From Streptomyces sulfonofaciens (GTDB taxonomy: Bacteria > Actinomycetota > Actinomycetes > Streptomycetales > Streptomycetaceae), in the NCBI RefSeq assembly GCF_014656295.1, contig NZ_BNCD01000015.1, positions 124,001 to 188,000 of the forward strand: a stretch of 64,000 nt of DNA, written 5' to 3'. The translations under genes and the position numbers were made by a program. How positions within the stretch are numbered: the first letter of the stretch is position 1; each line of letters opens with the position of its first letter. The notes below the pieces were generated by a model. That model did no database searches and was not told the DNA's origin. It worked only from the letters and a program-made list of their open reading frames with translations. Below, piece by piece: positions 48,126 through 56,381 of the stretch.

Positions 48126-48824
48126 TCAGTCGCGCCGCCGGCGGGCCTGCCAGACGGCGGCCACGCCCAGCAGCGCCACGGCGCCGACACCGACGACGAC
48201 ACCTGCGGACGGTATGTGGTGGCCCGGCGCGGATGCGGCCGCAGCCGACGAGGACGGATGCGCACGCGGCCCGCCGGCCGGCCTGGTGGCGGGGACCTGC
48301 TCGCCGCAGCCCGAGCGCGGATAGCCGGCGATCGCGCACAGCAGCGCGTGGCTGTCGTAGCGCAGCGGCTTGGCGACCGCCGCCAGCGCCTCGGCGCTCG
48401 TCGCGTCCGGGCCGAGCCGTGCGCATGCGGTGCGCGGCGCCGGCGGCGTCTCGCCCGCGGGCGCGTCGGCCGCGGTGCCGGGGTCGATCACGAGGGCGAC
48501 GCGCTTGGTTCCGGGCTTCGCCGGCGTCCCCGAGCAGATCGCGGCGAAGCCGCCCGCGCCGCGCGGCTTCGCCGAGTTCTGCGAGTCCTCGCTCACCGAG
48601 AACCGGAACCCCTGCACGTCGCCGTCCGAGGGGCGGGTCACCGACGGCCCCTGCGCGGCGTACGTCCACCCGCCGCCGTCCCGCTCCCAGAACGACCAGT
48701 ACCGGTACCCGGCGGCCCGCGCCGCCCCCGCGTCCGCGAGGCCCGCGGCGGCCAGCGAGCCGAGCAGGGCGAGCAGGAGCAGCAGGCGGGCACCGGTCGG
48801 GTGCGCGGCGGCCCGCGGCGTCAT
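48126..48824 (-). CDS. SCO2322 family exported protein
   Basis: 232 residues from ATG 48824 (ATGA overlap with the barrel gene). A signal peptide (ARLLLLLALLGSLAAAGLAD) ends near ARA. The mature domain begins YRYWSFWERDGGGWTYAAQG and contains GDVQGFRFSVSEDSQ, FAAICSGTPAKPGTKRVALV, TACARLGPDATSAEAL and ALLCAIAGYPRSGCGE with four Cys. A C-terminal membrane anchor (HHIPSAGVVVGVGAVALLGV) and RRRRD end it. The family name is known but the function is not. In an operon with an ECF importer it may be a periplasm-side helper for substrate capture (inference). Confidence 0.9.
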   Translation of the reverse strand: MTPRAAAHPTGARLLLLLALLGSLAAAGLADAGAARAAGYRYWSFWERDGGGWTYAAQGPSVTRPSDGDVQGFRFSVSEDSQNSAKPRGAGGFAAICSGTPAKPGTKRVALVIDPGTAADAPAGETPPAPRTACARLGPDATSAEALAAVAKPLRYDSHALLCAIAGYPRSGCGEQVPATRPAGGPRAHPSSSAAAASAPGHHIPSAGVVVGVGAVALLGVAAVWQARRRRD

Positions 48825-50068
48825 GGCCTGCGCCTCGTGCGCGTGCTGAGCAGCAGGCCGCCGCCGATGCCGGCGACCAGGCAGACCCCGACCACCCACC
48901 AGGTTCCCGGGCCGCCCGCGCCGCTCTTGCCCGCCGGCTCGCGGGAGTGTCCCGCGGGGCCCGCGGCGGGCTCCGCGGGCGCCGGGCCGGTCGCGTTCAG
49001 GGCGCGCACCAGGTCGGTGCCGCCGAAGTGCCGGGGGTCGGTGCCGGTGGCGTGCGCGGCGAAGATGAGCTGGGCGTAGGCGGCGGGGCCGGTCCGCTGC
49101 GCCCATGTGCCCGCGTGCTCCGCCAGCCAGTCGGCCGCCCGGCGTGCCGTACCGGTCCGGCCGGCCGCGGCGAGGGCCACGACGGCGTCCGCCGTGTTGC
49201 CGTAGTCGGGACTGTCGGCCGCGCCCGCCAGCGAGGCGACCAGGTGCGGGGTGCGCCTGAGCAGACCGCTCAGGTAGCCGGCGCCGTTGACAGCCGCCTG
49301 ACGTGCCGTCAGCGCGCTGCCGTCCTTGCAGCCGGTCCCCTGTCGCGCGGCCGCCGGGCCCCCGCTCACCACCTGTCCCCGGCCGAACCCGCCCAGCACG
49401 CCCGCCGCGGTGGCGTCCGCATTGGCGGCGAGCTTGCCGGACTGCGCGTCCCGCAGCCCGAAGCCGCCGCCCTTCGCGCAGGGCAGGGCGAGCGCGGGCA
49501 GTGCGTCGTAGGCGGACTTGCCGCCCTTGGCGGACCGCACGTCCGCGGGCCGCTCGCCGGCGGCGGCCAGCGCGCCGACCACGATGCCGGTGGAGTTGGC
49601 GTCGCTGGGCAGGCCGGGCGTGTAGCCCCAGCCGCCGTCCGCGTTCTGCGCCGACCGCAGCCAGCGCACCGCCCCCTCGACGCTGGCACGGTGCCCGCCG
49701 AGCGCGGCCAGCGCCTGGACCGCGGCCGCCGTGGAGTTGCTGTCCACGGCCGTCTTCGCGGTGCAGTCCCGGCCGGTGTCGCTCCGGTACGCGGCGAAGC
49801 CGCCGTCCGCGCACTGCTGCCCGGTCAGCCAGCCGACCGCCCCGGCCGCCGGCCGCACCCCGGCGGTGTGCTGCGCGAGCAGCGCGTACGACTGCCGGAA
49901 CACCCCGTCGTAGGTCGGATCGGAACGGCCGTACAGCCCGGCCGGCGGCGACGGTGGAGCGGACGTGGCGCCGGACGGCGGCGCGTCGTCGGCGACCGCG
50001 GCCGGGACGGCGGGCAGCGCGGTCGCGACGGCGGCTGCCAGGACCGCGGCACTGCGGCGAACGTTCAT
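48821..50068 (-). CDS. Membrane-anchored alpha/alpha-barrel (squalene-oxidase-repeat-like) protein
   Basis: 415 residues from ATG 50068. Signal peptide (MNVRRSAAVLAAAVATALPA), then repeated barrel hairpins with QW-like elements: AVGWLTGQQCADGGFAAYRS, DSNSTAAAVQALAALGG, VRWLRSAQNADGGWGYTPGL, DANSTGIVVGALAAAGE, NADATAAGVLGGFGRG and YGNTADAVVALAAAG. It ends in a membrane helix (TWWVVGVCLVAGIGGGLLLS) and RTRRRP. No DxDD cyclase motif is seen. The fold resembles the cobalamin-binding alpha-domain of transcobalamin/intrinsic factor. It leads the ECF operon, so a substrate-capturing role outside the membrane is plausible (inference). Confidence 0.9.
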   Translation of the reverse strand: MNVRRSAAVLAAAVATALPAVPAAVADDAPPSGATSAPPSPPAGLYGRSDPTYDGVFRQSYALLAQHTAGVRPAAGAVGWLTGQQCADGGFAAYRSDTGRDCTAKTAVDSNSTAAAVQALAALGGHRASVEGAVRWLRSAQNADGGWGYTPGLPSDANSTGIVVGALAAAGERPADVRSAKGGKSAYDALPALALPCAKGGGFGLRDAQSGKLAANADATAAGVLGGFGRGQVVSGGPAAARQGTGCKDGSALTARQAAVNGAGYLSGLLRRTPHLVASLAGAADSPDYGNTADAVVALAAAGRTGTARRAADWLAEHAGTWAQRTGPAAYAQLIFAAHATGTDPRHFGGTDLVRALNATGPAPAEPAAGPAGHSREPAGKSGAGGPGTWWVVGVCLVAGIGGGLLLSTRTRRRP

Positions 50069-50481
50069 GTCGGCGGGGCCCCTCCCTGCGGGGAGCCGGG
50101 CGCCCGGGCGCTGCGGCACCCGTGCTCCGGCTCCGTGAACCTCGACGGTGCCGGCCACCGGGGGACCGATGGCACGAGCCGGTCACGGCCGGGCGAGGCG
50201 GTCCGGCCCACCGCCGTGGCGGCGCACGGATCGGCGTCTTCCCCGCCCGGGCGGAGCCGGGCGCTCGGGAAACGGCCGGCGCCGGACACGTACCGGCGCC
50301 CCCTCACCCGGCGTGAGGACGACGTCCCACTCTACCGGCAGCCTCCGGGCACCCGGCCGGGCGGCGCGCGTGCACGCCCCGGACGCCACCGCGCCCGGCG
50401 GCCCGTGCGGTGGCGGCCGTGCCGGACGACCTGTGCGGCACCCGGCCCGGCGGCCCGTGCGGCGGCCGTACGGCGCCCGGT
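50069..50481. other. 413-bp leader of the ECF operon with strong secondary structure, no gene
   Basis: The minus-strand leader contains several GC-rich inverted repeats (for example CCGGCGCC and GCCGCCACGGCGG) and a purine box before the ATG. I compared it by eye with cobalamin riboswitches: a GGGAA and a GCCAC element occur, but the G-G-T-G...AA-T-C-C core does not, so no riboswitch is called. Confidence 0.5.
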
Positions 50482-51111
50482 TCAACCCCGCTGCGGGCCG
50501 GCCGGTTCGGAGGGGGCGAGCAGCCGGCAGACGGTCTCCAGGTCGGCGCGGACCTGGGCCGTCGCGGCACGGCCGGAGAGCCAGGCGATCAGGGCCGCGT
50601 GCCAGGTGTGCTCGATGACCCGGACCGCGGAGAGCTGGCCGGGCGCCGGGTCGCGCTCCTCGCCCATCGCGTCCAGGATGATCGCGGTGGTCCTGCGGTA
50701 CACCTGGTCGACCTCGGCGTTCACCGAACGGTCCGCGAAGGTGAGCGCGCGGACCATGGCGTCGGCGAGGTACGGCTCGCGCTGTAGCGCCCGGAAGGCC
50801 CGCATCAGCGTCTCGGCGACCCGTTCCGCGGGGCTCCCGCCGCCGGGCGGCCGCCGTCGGAGCGCCGCGTGCAACTGGTCGAGGCGGTCCTGCATGGTCG
50901 CCACCAGCAGGTGCACCTTGGACGGGAAGTAGCGGTAGAGGGTGCCGAGCGCCACTCCGGACTCCTCGGCGACCTCACGCATCTGCACCGCGTCGAAGCC
51001 GCCGAGCCCGGCCAGCCGCGCACTGGCGCCGAGGATGCGGCGGCGCCGCGCGGCCTGTCGCTCGGTCAGCGGCGCGGGAGCCGCGGCCACCGTGTCTGCC
51101 TCCGCTGTCAT
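50482..51111 (-). CDS. KstR-like TetR family transcriptional regulator
   Basis: 209 residues from ATG 51111 (GAGCGGGACAT upstream). N-terminal HTH: RRRRILGASARLAGLGGFDA, then VQMREVAEESGVALGTLYRY with FPSKVHLLVATM, the KstR/KstR2-type sequence. The ligand domain follows (PYLADAMVRALTFADRSVNA, RTTAIILDAMGEERDPAPGQ, VIEHTWHAALIAWLSGRA). In mycobacteria KstR binds steroid-CoA intermediates. The neighbouring operon is not a steroid pathway, so the ligand here may be another CoA or lipid (inference). A site with the KstR half-sites lies 240 bp upstream, in front of the divergent operon, so auto- and operon control are both likely. Confidence 0.9.
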   Translation of the reverse strand: MTAEADTVAAAPAPLTERQAARRRRILGASARLAGLGGFDAVQMREVAEESGVALGTLYRYFPSKVHLLVATMQDRLDQLHAALRRRPPGGGSPAERVAETLMRAFRALQREPYLADAMVRALTFADRSVNAEVDQVYRRTTAIILDAMGEERDPAPGQLSAVRVIEHTWHAALIAWLSGRAATAQVRADLETVCRLLAPSEPAGPQRG

Positions 51112-51349
51112 ATGTCCCGCTCCGTGACGGTCCTCGACGGTCATCCGGGCACGCGGCGGCGCTTCCCGGATCTGTGCTCCGTCAACGTATCCACGGCCTG
51201 CGCCCCCGCGCTGCCACCCGGCGCACGCGTCGCGCGCCCCGGCCTCGCCGCGCCGGTCGCGCCGGGCCCGCGGCCGTGGCACGGATCACCGCCGCCGCCC
51301 CGGGACGACGGGCCTACCTGCCGGTAGATTTGGGCCGGACGATCAAGTC

Positions 51350-51363
51350 TGAAACTTGTTCTA
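51350..51363 (+). promoter_or_regulatory. KstR-type operator overlapping the GT operon promoter
   Basis: TGAAACTTGTTCTA matches the known KstR-site pattern with its AAC-N2-GTT core at 10 of 14 positions. It is directly followed by TAGATT (51362-51367), a good -10 match, 33 bp before the GT start, so bound regulator would block the promoter. Confidence 0.6.
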
Positions 51364-51399
51364 GATTACCGCCCACGCGTAGTCTCGCCGTGGAGTGCC

Positions 51400-52977
51400 A
51401 TGAGAAGGGGGCCAGGAGTGACCGCTGACGCCGATGAGGCGGGGCTTCCGGCGTCCGGGAGAGCGCAGGACGGCCCCCGGCCGGGCCCGGCGGCAGACGG
51501 CGGACGCCCGCTGCGTATCGCGCTCCTCACCTACAAGGGCAACCCCTACTGCGGCGGCCAGGGCGTGTACGTGCGCCACCTCTCGCGTGAACTCGCCCGC
51601 CTCGGCCACCGCGTGGAGGTCATCGGCGCGCAGCCGTACCCCGTGCTCGACCGCGTGGAGGGGGCGACCGGCGCGGGTGGGCCGACCCTGACCAGGCTGC
51701 CCAGCCTCGACCTCTACCGCCAGCCCGATCCGTTCCGCACGCCCGCGCGCGAGGAGTACCGCGACTGGATCGACACGCTGGAAGTCGCGACGATGAAGAC
51801 CGGAGGCTTCCCCGAGCCGCTGACCTTCTCCCTGCGCGCGGGCCGCCATCTGCGCGCCCGCCGCGGCGACTTCGACGTCGTGCACGACAACCAGACGCTG
51901 GGCTACGGCCTGCTGGGCGACCTCGGCGCACCGCTCGTCACCACCATCCACCACCCCATCACCGTCGACCGGCGCCTTGAGCTGGACGCGGCGGACAGCA
52001 GGCTGCGCCGGGCCTCGGTGCGCCGCTGGTACGCGTTCACGCGGATGCAGGGCCGGGTCGCGCGGCGGCTGCCGTCCGTGCTGACCGTCTCCGGGTCCTC
52101 GCGCCAGGAGATCGTCGAGCACCTGGGCGTACGTCCTGAGCGGATCAGCGTGGTGCACATCGGCGCGGACACCGACCGCTTCTCGCCCGATCCCTCGGTG
52201 CCGCAGGTGCCGGGCCGGATCGTGACCACCTCCAGCGCGGACGTCCCGCTGAAGGGCCTGGTCCACCTCGTCGAGGCACTCGCCGAGGTCCGCGCCGAGC
52301 ACCCCGCGGCCCATCTGGTCGTGGTCGGCAAGCGCGCCGAGGACGGCCCGGTGGCCGGTGCCATCGAGCGGTACGGCCTCAAGGACGCCGTCAGCTTCGT
52401 CAAGGGCATCACCGACGAGGAGCTGGCCGACCTCATCCGCGGCTCCCAGGTCGCCTGCGTGCCCTCCCTCTACGAGGGCTTCTCCCTGCCCGCCGCCGAG
52501 GCCATGGCGACCGGCACCCCCCTGGTCGCCACCACCGGCGGCGCCATCCCGGAGGTCGCGGGACCGGACGGCGAGACCTGCCTCGCGGTGCCGCCCGGCG
52601 ACGCGCCGGCGCTCGCCGCCGCGCTCGGCCGGCTGCTGGACGACGCCGGGCTGCGCGCCAGGCTCGGCGCGGCGGGCCGCGCCCGGGTGCTGGCCAGGTT
52701 CACCTGGGCGCGCGCCGCACAGGGCACGGTGGAGCGCTACCGGGAGGCGATGGACCGCGCGGCCGCCGGACGGTCGTCGCGCGCGGTCCACCCCGCGCAG
52801 CGCTCCGGTCCGGCCCGCCCAGTCCGGCCCCGCGTCCCGCAGCCGCCCGCTTCCGCGGCCGGGCGGGCGGGGCCGGCGCAGCCCGCCGCCGTCCAGCCGG
52901 CCCCCGCCCACCCCCACACCGACTCCGGCCGTCCCGCGGCCACCGGGACGCCCTCCGGGAGCAACCACTCATGCTGA
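51400..52977 (+). CDS. Glycosyltransferase family 4 protein
   Basis: 525 residues from ATG 51400. GT-B fold: RIALLTYKGNPYCGGQGVYV (Gly-rich N-terminal loop), RHLSRELARLGHRVEVIGAQ, FDVVHDNQTLGYGLLGDLGA, TTIHHPITVDRRLELDAADS, the donor side VTTSSADVPLKGLVHLVEAL, LIRGSQVACVPSLYEGFSLP and AAEAMATGTPLVATTGGAIP (E-x7-E motif region). A 70-residue Pro/Ala tail ends it. Cytoplasmic or membrane-peripheral sugar transfer, nucleotide-sugar donor. It is first in a three-gene operon with a methyltransferase (7-bp overlap) and an alpha/alpha-barrel protein. The acceptor is unknown. Confidence 0.95.
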   Translation: MRRGPGVTADADEAGLPASGRAQDGPRPGPAADGGRPLRIALLTYKGNPYCGGQGVYVRHLSRELARLGHRVEVIGAQPYPVLDRVEGATGAGGPTLTRLPSLDLYRQPDPFRTPAREEYRDWIDTLEVATMKTGGFPEPLTFSLRAGRHLRARRGDFDVVHDNQTLGYGLLGDLGAPLVTTIHHPITVDRRLELDAADSRLRRASVRRWYAFTRMQGRVARRLPSVLTVSGSSRQEIVEHLGVRPERISVVHIGADTDRFSPDPSVPQVPGRIVTTSSADVPLKGLVHLVEALAEVRAEHPAAHLVVVGKRAEDGPVAGAIERYGLKDAVSFVKGITDEELADLIRGSQVACVPSLYEGFSLPAAEAMATGTPLVATTGGAIPEVAGPDGETCLAVPPGDAPALAAALGRLLDDAGLRARLGAAGRARVLARFTWARAAQGTVERYREAMDRAAAGRSSRAVHPAQRSGPARPVRPRVPQPPASAAGRAGPAQPAAVQPAPAHPHTDSGRPAATGTPSGSNHSC

Positions 52978-53702
52978 CCGTCGACTTCACCCGCTTCCCG
53001 CTCGCCGCGGGCGACCGCGTGCTCGACCTGGGCTGCGGCGCGGGACGGCACGCCTTCGAGTGCTACCGGCGCGGGGGGCGCGTGGTGGCACTCGACCGCA
53101 GCGCGGACGAGGTCCGCGAGGTCGCCTCGTGGTTCGCGGCGATGAAGGAGGCGGGCGAGGCCCCGGCGGGCGCCACCGCCACCGCAATGCAGGGCGACGC
53201 GCTCGCGCTGCCCTTCCCCGACGAGTCCTTCGACGTCGTGATCATCTCCGAGGTGATGGAGCACATCCCGGACGACAAGGGTGTGCTCGCGGAGATGGTG
53301 CGGGTCCTGCGGCCCGGCGGCAGGATCGCCGTGACCGTGCCCCGGTACGGCCCCGAGAAGGTCTGCTGGACGCTCAGCGACGCCTACCACGAGGTCGAGG
53401 GCGGCCACATCCGCATCTACAAGGCCGACGAACTCCTCGGCAGGATCCGCGAGGCCGGTCTGAAGCCCTACGGCACCCACCACGCGCACGCGCTGCACTC
53501 GCCGTACTGGTGGCTGAAGTGCGCGTTCGGGGTGGACAACGACAAGGCCCTGCCGGTGCGCGCGTACCACAGGCTGCTGGTCTGGGACATCATGAAGAAG
53601 CCGCTGGCGACGCGGTTCGCCGAGCAACTGCTCAACCCGGTCGTCGGCAAGAGCTTCGTGGCCTACGCCACCAAGCCGCACCTGCCCGACACCGGGGTGT
53701 GA
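52971..53702 (+). CDS. Class I SAM-dependent methyltransferase (Methyltransf_11)
   Basis: 243 residues. SAM motifs: DRVLDLGCGAGRHAFECYRR (motif I), GRVVALDRSADEVREVASWF (motif II), AMQGDALALPFPDESFDVVI, SEVMEHIPDDKGVLAEMVRV and LRPGGRIAVTVPRYG (motif III). The C-terminal half has the less common WWLKCAFGVDNDKALPVRAY and HRLLVWDIMKKPLATRFAEQ, probably the acceptor lid. It overlaps the GT gene by 7 bp and the barrel gene by 4 bp, so the three are translationally coupled. The partner GT suggests the methylated acceptor is a glycoside or a lipid head group (inference). Confidence 0.93.
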   Translation: MLTVDFTRFPLAAGDRVLDLGCGAGRHAFECYRRGGRVVALDRSADEVREVASWFAAMKEAGEAPAGATATAMQGDALALPFPDESFDVVIISEVMEHIPDDKGVLAEMVRVLRPGGRIAVTVPRYGPEKVCWTLSDAYHEVEGGHIRIYKADELLGRIREAGLKPYGTHHAHALHSPYWWLKCAFGVDNDKALPVRAYHRLLVWDIMKKPLATRFAEQLLNPVVGKSFVAYATKPHLPDTGV

Positions 53703-54799
53703 GCGCGGTGCGCCGGCCCGAGAAGACCGAGCGCCTGGCACTGCCCGGCGTGCTCACCGGGCAGCAGGCCGCCGCCACCGTGCGCGCCCTCCTCGCCGTC
53801 CAGCGCCCGGACGGCGCCATACCGTGGTTCCGCGGCCACCACCTCGACCCCTGGGACCACACCGAGGCGGCCATGGCCCTGGACGCGGCGGGCGAGCACG
53901 GCGCCGCCGCCCGCGCCTACGACTGGCTCGCCCGGCACCAGAACGAGGACGGCTCCTGGTACGCGGCCTATGCCGACGGCGACGCGACCGAGGTGGCGGA
54001 CCACGGCCGGGAGAGCAACTTCTGCGCGTACCCCGCCGTCGGCGTCTGGCACCACTACCTGGCCACCGGGGACGAGCGGTTCCTGGACCGGATGTGGCCC
54101 GTGGTGCGCGCCGCCGTCTCCTTCGTGCTGGAACTCCAGCAGCCCGGTGGGCAGATCGGCTGGAAGCGGGAGCCGGACGGGAGCGCCTGCACCGACGCGC
54201 TGCTCACCGGCTCCGCATCGATCCACCACGCCCTGCGCTGCGCCCTCGCCCTCGCCGGGCAGCGCGGCGAGCCGCAGCCCGACTGGGAGCTCGCGGTGGG
54301 CGCGCTGCGGCACGCCGTGCGGTGCCACCCGGAGCACTTCCTGGACAAGGGCCGCTACTCGATGGACTGGTACTACCCCGTACTCGGCGGCGCCCTGAGC
54401 GGGGCCGAGGCCCGCTCCCGGATGGCGGAGGGGTGGGACCGCTTCGTCGTCGCCGGCCTCGGCGTGCGCTGCGTGGTGCCCAACCCCTGGGTGACCGGCG
54501 GCGAGTCCGCGGAACTCGCCCTGGCGCTGTGGGCGATGGGCGAGCCGGCGCGCGCCGTGGAGATCCTGCGCTCGATCCGGCACCTGCGCGACCCGGCCTC
54601 GGGCCTGTACTGGACGGGCTACGTCTACGCGGACCAGGCGGTGTGGCCCGAGGAGCTGACCACCTGGACCGCGGGAGCCGTGCTGCTCGCCGTCGCCGCA
54701 CTCGGTGGCGACGAGGCGACCTGCGCGGTCTTCGGCGGCGCGGACCTGCCGGCCGGACTCGACCCCCAGTGCTGCGCGCAGGGTGTCCCGGACGGCTGA
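53699..54799 (+). CDS. Cytoplasmic (alpha/alpha)-barrel protein, prenyltransferase- or six-hairpin-glycosidase-like
   Basis: 366 residues from GTG 53699 (GTGA-type overlap with the methyltransferase). Repeated helix pairs: LLAVQRPDGAIPWFRGHHLD, PWDHTEAAMALDAAGEHGAA, YDWLARHQNEDGSWYAAYAD, ATEVADHGRESNFCAYPAVG, DRMWPVVRAAVSFVLELQQP, LLTGSASIHHALRCALALAG and WTAGAVLLAVAALGGDEATC. There is no signal peptide and no DxDD cyclase motif. Automated pipelines usually label these prenyltransferase/squalene oxidase, but WDHTEAAMAL and GYVYADQAVWPEELTTW also fit six-hairpin glycosidases. Action on the product of the GT and MT is likely. Confidence 0.88.
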   Translation: MSAVRRPEKTERLALPGVLTGQQAAATVRALLAVQRPDGAIPWFRGHHLDPWDHTEAAMALDAAGEHGAAARAYDWLARHQNEDGSWYAAYADGDATEVADHGRESNFCAYPAVGVWHHYLATGDERFLDRMWPVVRAAVSFVLELQQPGGQIGWKREPDGSACTDALLTGSASIHHALRCALALAGQRGEPQPDWELAVGALRHAVRCHPEHFLDKGRYSMDWYYPVLGGALSGAEARSRMAEGWDRFVVAGLGVRCVVPNPWVTGGESAELALALWAMGEPARAVEILRSIRHLRDPASGLYWTGYVYADQAVWPEELTTWTAGAVLLAVAALGGDEATCAVFGGADLPAGLDPQCCAQGVPDG

Positions 54800-54887
54800 A
54801 CCGCCGGGCCGCCCGGGTGCACCGGGACACGCGCCGGCGCAGGCCGCCGTGCGCCGAGAGCAGGGCCCGCGGCGCGCGCCGGTGCGG

Positions 54888-55184
54888 TCAGTGCCGGTGG
54901 CGGTGCAGGCGGTGGGCGACCGCGTGGCCCACGAAGAGGTAGACCACGGCCGCAAGGCCGTAGCCGGCGACCACGCGCGCCCATGCCTCGTCGAACGTGA
55001 AGAGGTCGTGCGACCAGCCCGCGAGCCAGTTCGCGGACTCACGGACGAGCTGGACCAGGTCGTTGCCGCGGTTCGCGTCCAGCAGGTACATCAGGATCCA
55101 CAGACCGAGTATGAGGGCGAAGACGTCCGCAATGATCGCTATGACCGTCCCCGCCTGGTCCGAGCCGTTACGATATCTAGACAT
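54888..55184 (-). CDS. Small two-helix membrane protein
   Basis: 98 residues from ATG 55184 (the frame extends to 55250). Two hydrophobic segments: GTVIAIIADVFALILGLWIL (about 12-31) and VVAGYGLAAVVYLFVGHAVA (about 70-89), with an acidic/aromatic loop DLFTFDEAWAR between, and a His/Arg tail HRLHRHRH. Codon bias fits a real gene and the AT-richer ATATCTAGACATG at its start is typical of Streptomyces leaders. No named family recognised; similar short proteins are common in the genus. Confidence 0.78.
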   Translation of the reverse strand: MSRYRNGSDQAGTVIAIIADVFALILGLWILMYLLDANRGNDLVQLVRESANWLAGWSHDLFTFDEAWARVVAGYGLAAVVYLFVGHAVAHRLHRHRH

Positions 55185-55257
55185 GAACATGAGGGTTGCC
55201 CGCCCCCGCGGGGCGAAACCCTGACGCCCGGTCACCGCGCGGACCCGCACACGAGCA

Positions 55258-55285
55258 CGGCCCCCGTTCCGGGGAACGGGGGCCG
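55258..55285 (-). terminator. terminator hairpin after the DUF5336 gene
   Basis: CGGCCCCCGTTCC (55258-55270) pairs with GGAACGGGGGCCG (55273-55285), about 75 bp after the DUF5336 stop and before the next gene on the same strand. Confidence 0.85.
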
Positions 55286-55357
55286 AAGCGCTCTCGACAG
55301 GACGCCGGCGACGGGACGCTCCGGCCGCGCGGCGGACGGAGCCCGGTCGATCCGGAC

Positions 55358-56194
55358 TCAGCCGCGCTGGATGCCTGTGGTGTCCTGGAGCACGCCGCGA
55401 CGGCCGTCCTGCGTCTGCGCCACCAGGCCGGGGCCGCGCTGCTCCACCGCCAGGTACCAGGTGCCGGGCGCCAGCTCGGCGATCGGGGTCGGCGAGCCGT
55501 CCTCCGCGTAGAGCGGGCGCTGCACCGGCACCGCGAACCAGAACGGCGAGAAGTCACCGGGGGAGGGGGCGCCCTGCGTCTGCTGCGGGGCCTGGGCCTG
55601 GCCCTGGGCCTGCGGCTGGGGCTGCGGCTGCGCACCCTGCGGCTGGGGCTGCGCACCGTAGGGCTGCGGCTGTCCGGGGCCCGGCTGGCCGCCGTACGAG
55701 GGCTGGGGGCCGCCCGGGTAGCCGTACCCGGCGCCCGGCTGCATGCCGTACGGGGCGCTGACCGGGCGCGGGGCGCCGGTCAGCGGCGCCTGGAGGGCGG
55801 CGACCAGCGGGGTGGCGACCGCGGCGGCGGCGAGGACCAGGGCGGCGATGAGACCGAGGATGAGACCGGCACCGGCGTCCACGTTGTCGAGGTCGACGAT
55901 CGTCCAGAACATCACCCACGCCACCAGGATGGTGAACCCGACGCCGAGCTGACCCAGTTCCAGGCCCGCGACCTTCCGCGGCTGGGGCAGGGAACGGCTC
56001 ACGACGATCAGTGCCGCGCCGATGACACCGCCCATGTAGACACCGAGGCCGTTGCCCAGACCGTCCCACGCGTTCGGGACGTCGCCGCTGTAGCCCGAGG
56101 GTGCCGAGTAGTAGTCGAGGAACGAGGCGATGAACAGCAACACCGCTGCCGCGATCACCACGCCGTCGCCTCGCTTGAGGGAGCGGAAATTCAC
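55358..56194 (-). CDS. DUF5336-type four-helix membrane protein with Tyr/Gln/Pro-rich linker
   Basis: 278 residues from GTG 56194 (GAAGGA upstream). Four hydrophobic segments: VVIAAAVLLFIASFLDYYSA, LGVYMGGVIGAALIVVSRSL, LGQLGVGFTILVAWVMFWTI and AGLILGLIAALVLAAAAVAT. Then a low-complexity linker of about 70 residues with PYG, GYGYPGGP and QPQPQ(G/A) units, and a small beta-rich C-terminal part: PFWFAVPVQRPLYAEDGSPT, PIAELAPGTWYLAVEQRGPG and LVAQTQDGRRGVLQDTTGIQ. The tail probably faces the cytoplasm. DUF5336 proteins are abundant in actinobacteria without known function. Confidence 0.85.
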   Translation of the reverse strand: MNFRSLKRGDGVVIAAAVLLFIASFLDYYSAPSGYSGDVPNAWDGLGNGLGVYMGGVIGAALIVVSRSLPQPRKVAGLELGQLGVGFTILVAWVMFWTIVDLDNVDAGAGLILGLIAALVLAAAAVATPLVAALQAPLTGAPRPVSAPYGMQPGAGYGYPGGPQPSYGGQPGPGQPQPYGAQPQPQGAQPQPQPQAQGQAQAPQQTQGAPSPGDFSPFWFAVPVQRPLYAEDGSPTPIAELAPGTWYLAVEQRGPGLVAQTQDGRRGVLQDTTGIQRG

Positions 56195-56381
56195 TTCAGG
56201 TCCTTCGTCAGTCGTCTCATCGGTCGCTGGTGGGCGTCGCTGTCGCTCGTCACTCGCGGTGGCAGGTCTCGGGGGACTGCGGTGGCCGCGGGGTTGCGAA
56301 GCGCGGGGGTGGCCCCCCATCGTAGGGGCGACACTATCGTCATCATGGTGAAGGTGTCTGCCCGGTCATGGGCTTGTGACC

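Noticed and set aside
50100..50330. cobalamin riboswitch in the ECF operon leader
   Set aside because: GGGAA and GCCAC elements occur, but the conserved core between them is missing and pairing does not follow the family; an Infernal search would settle it.
47492..50932. 1146-codon plus-strand frame opposite the ECF operon
   Set aside because: No motif, opposite to five coupled genes with clear families.
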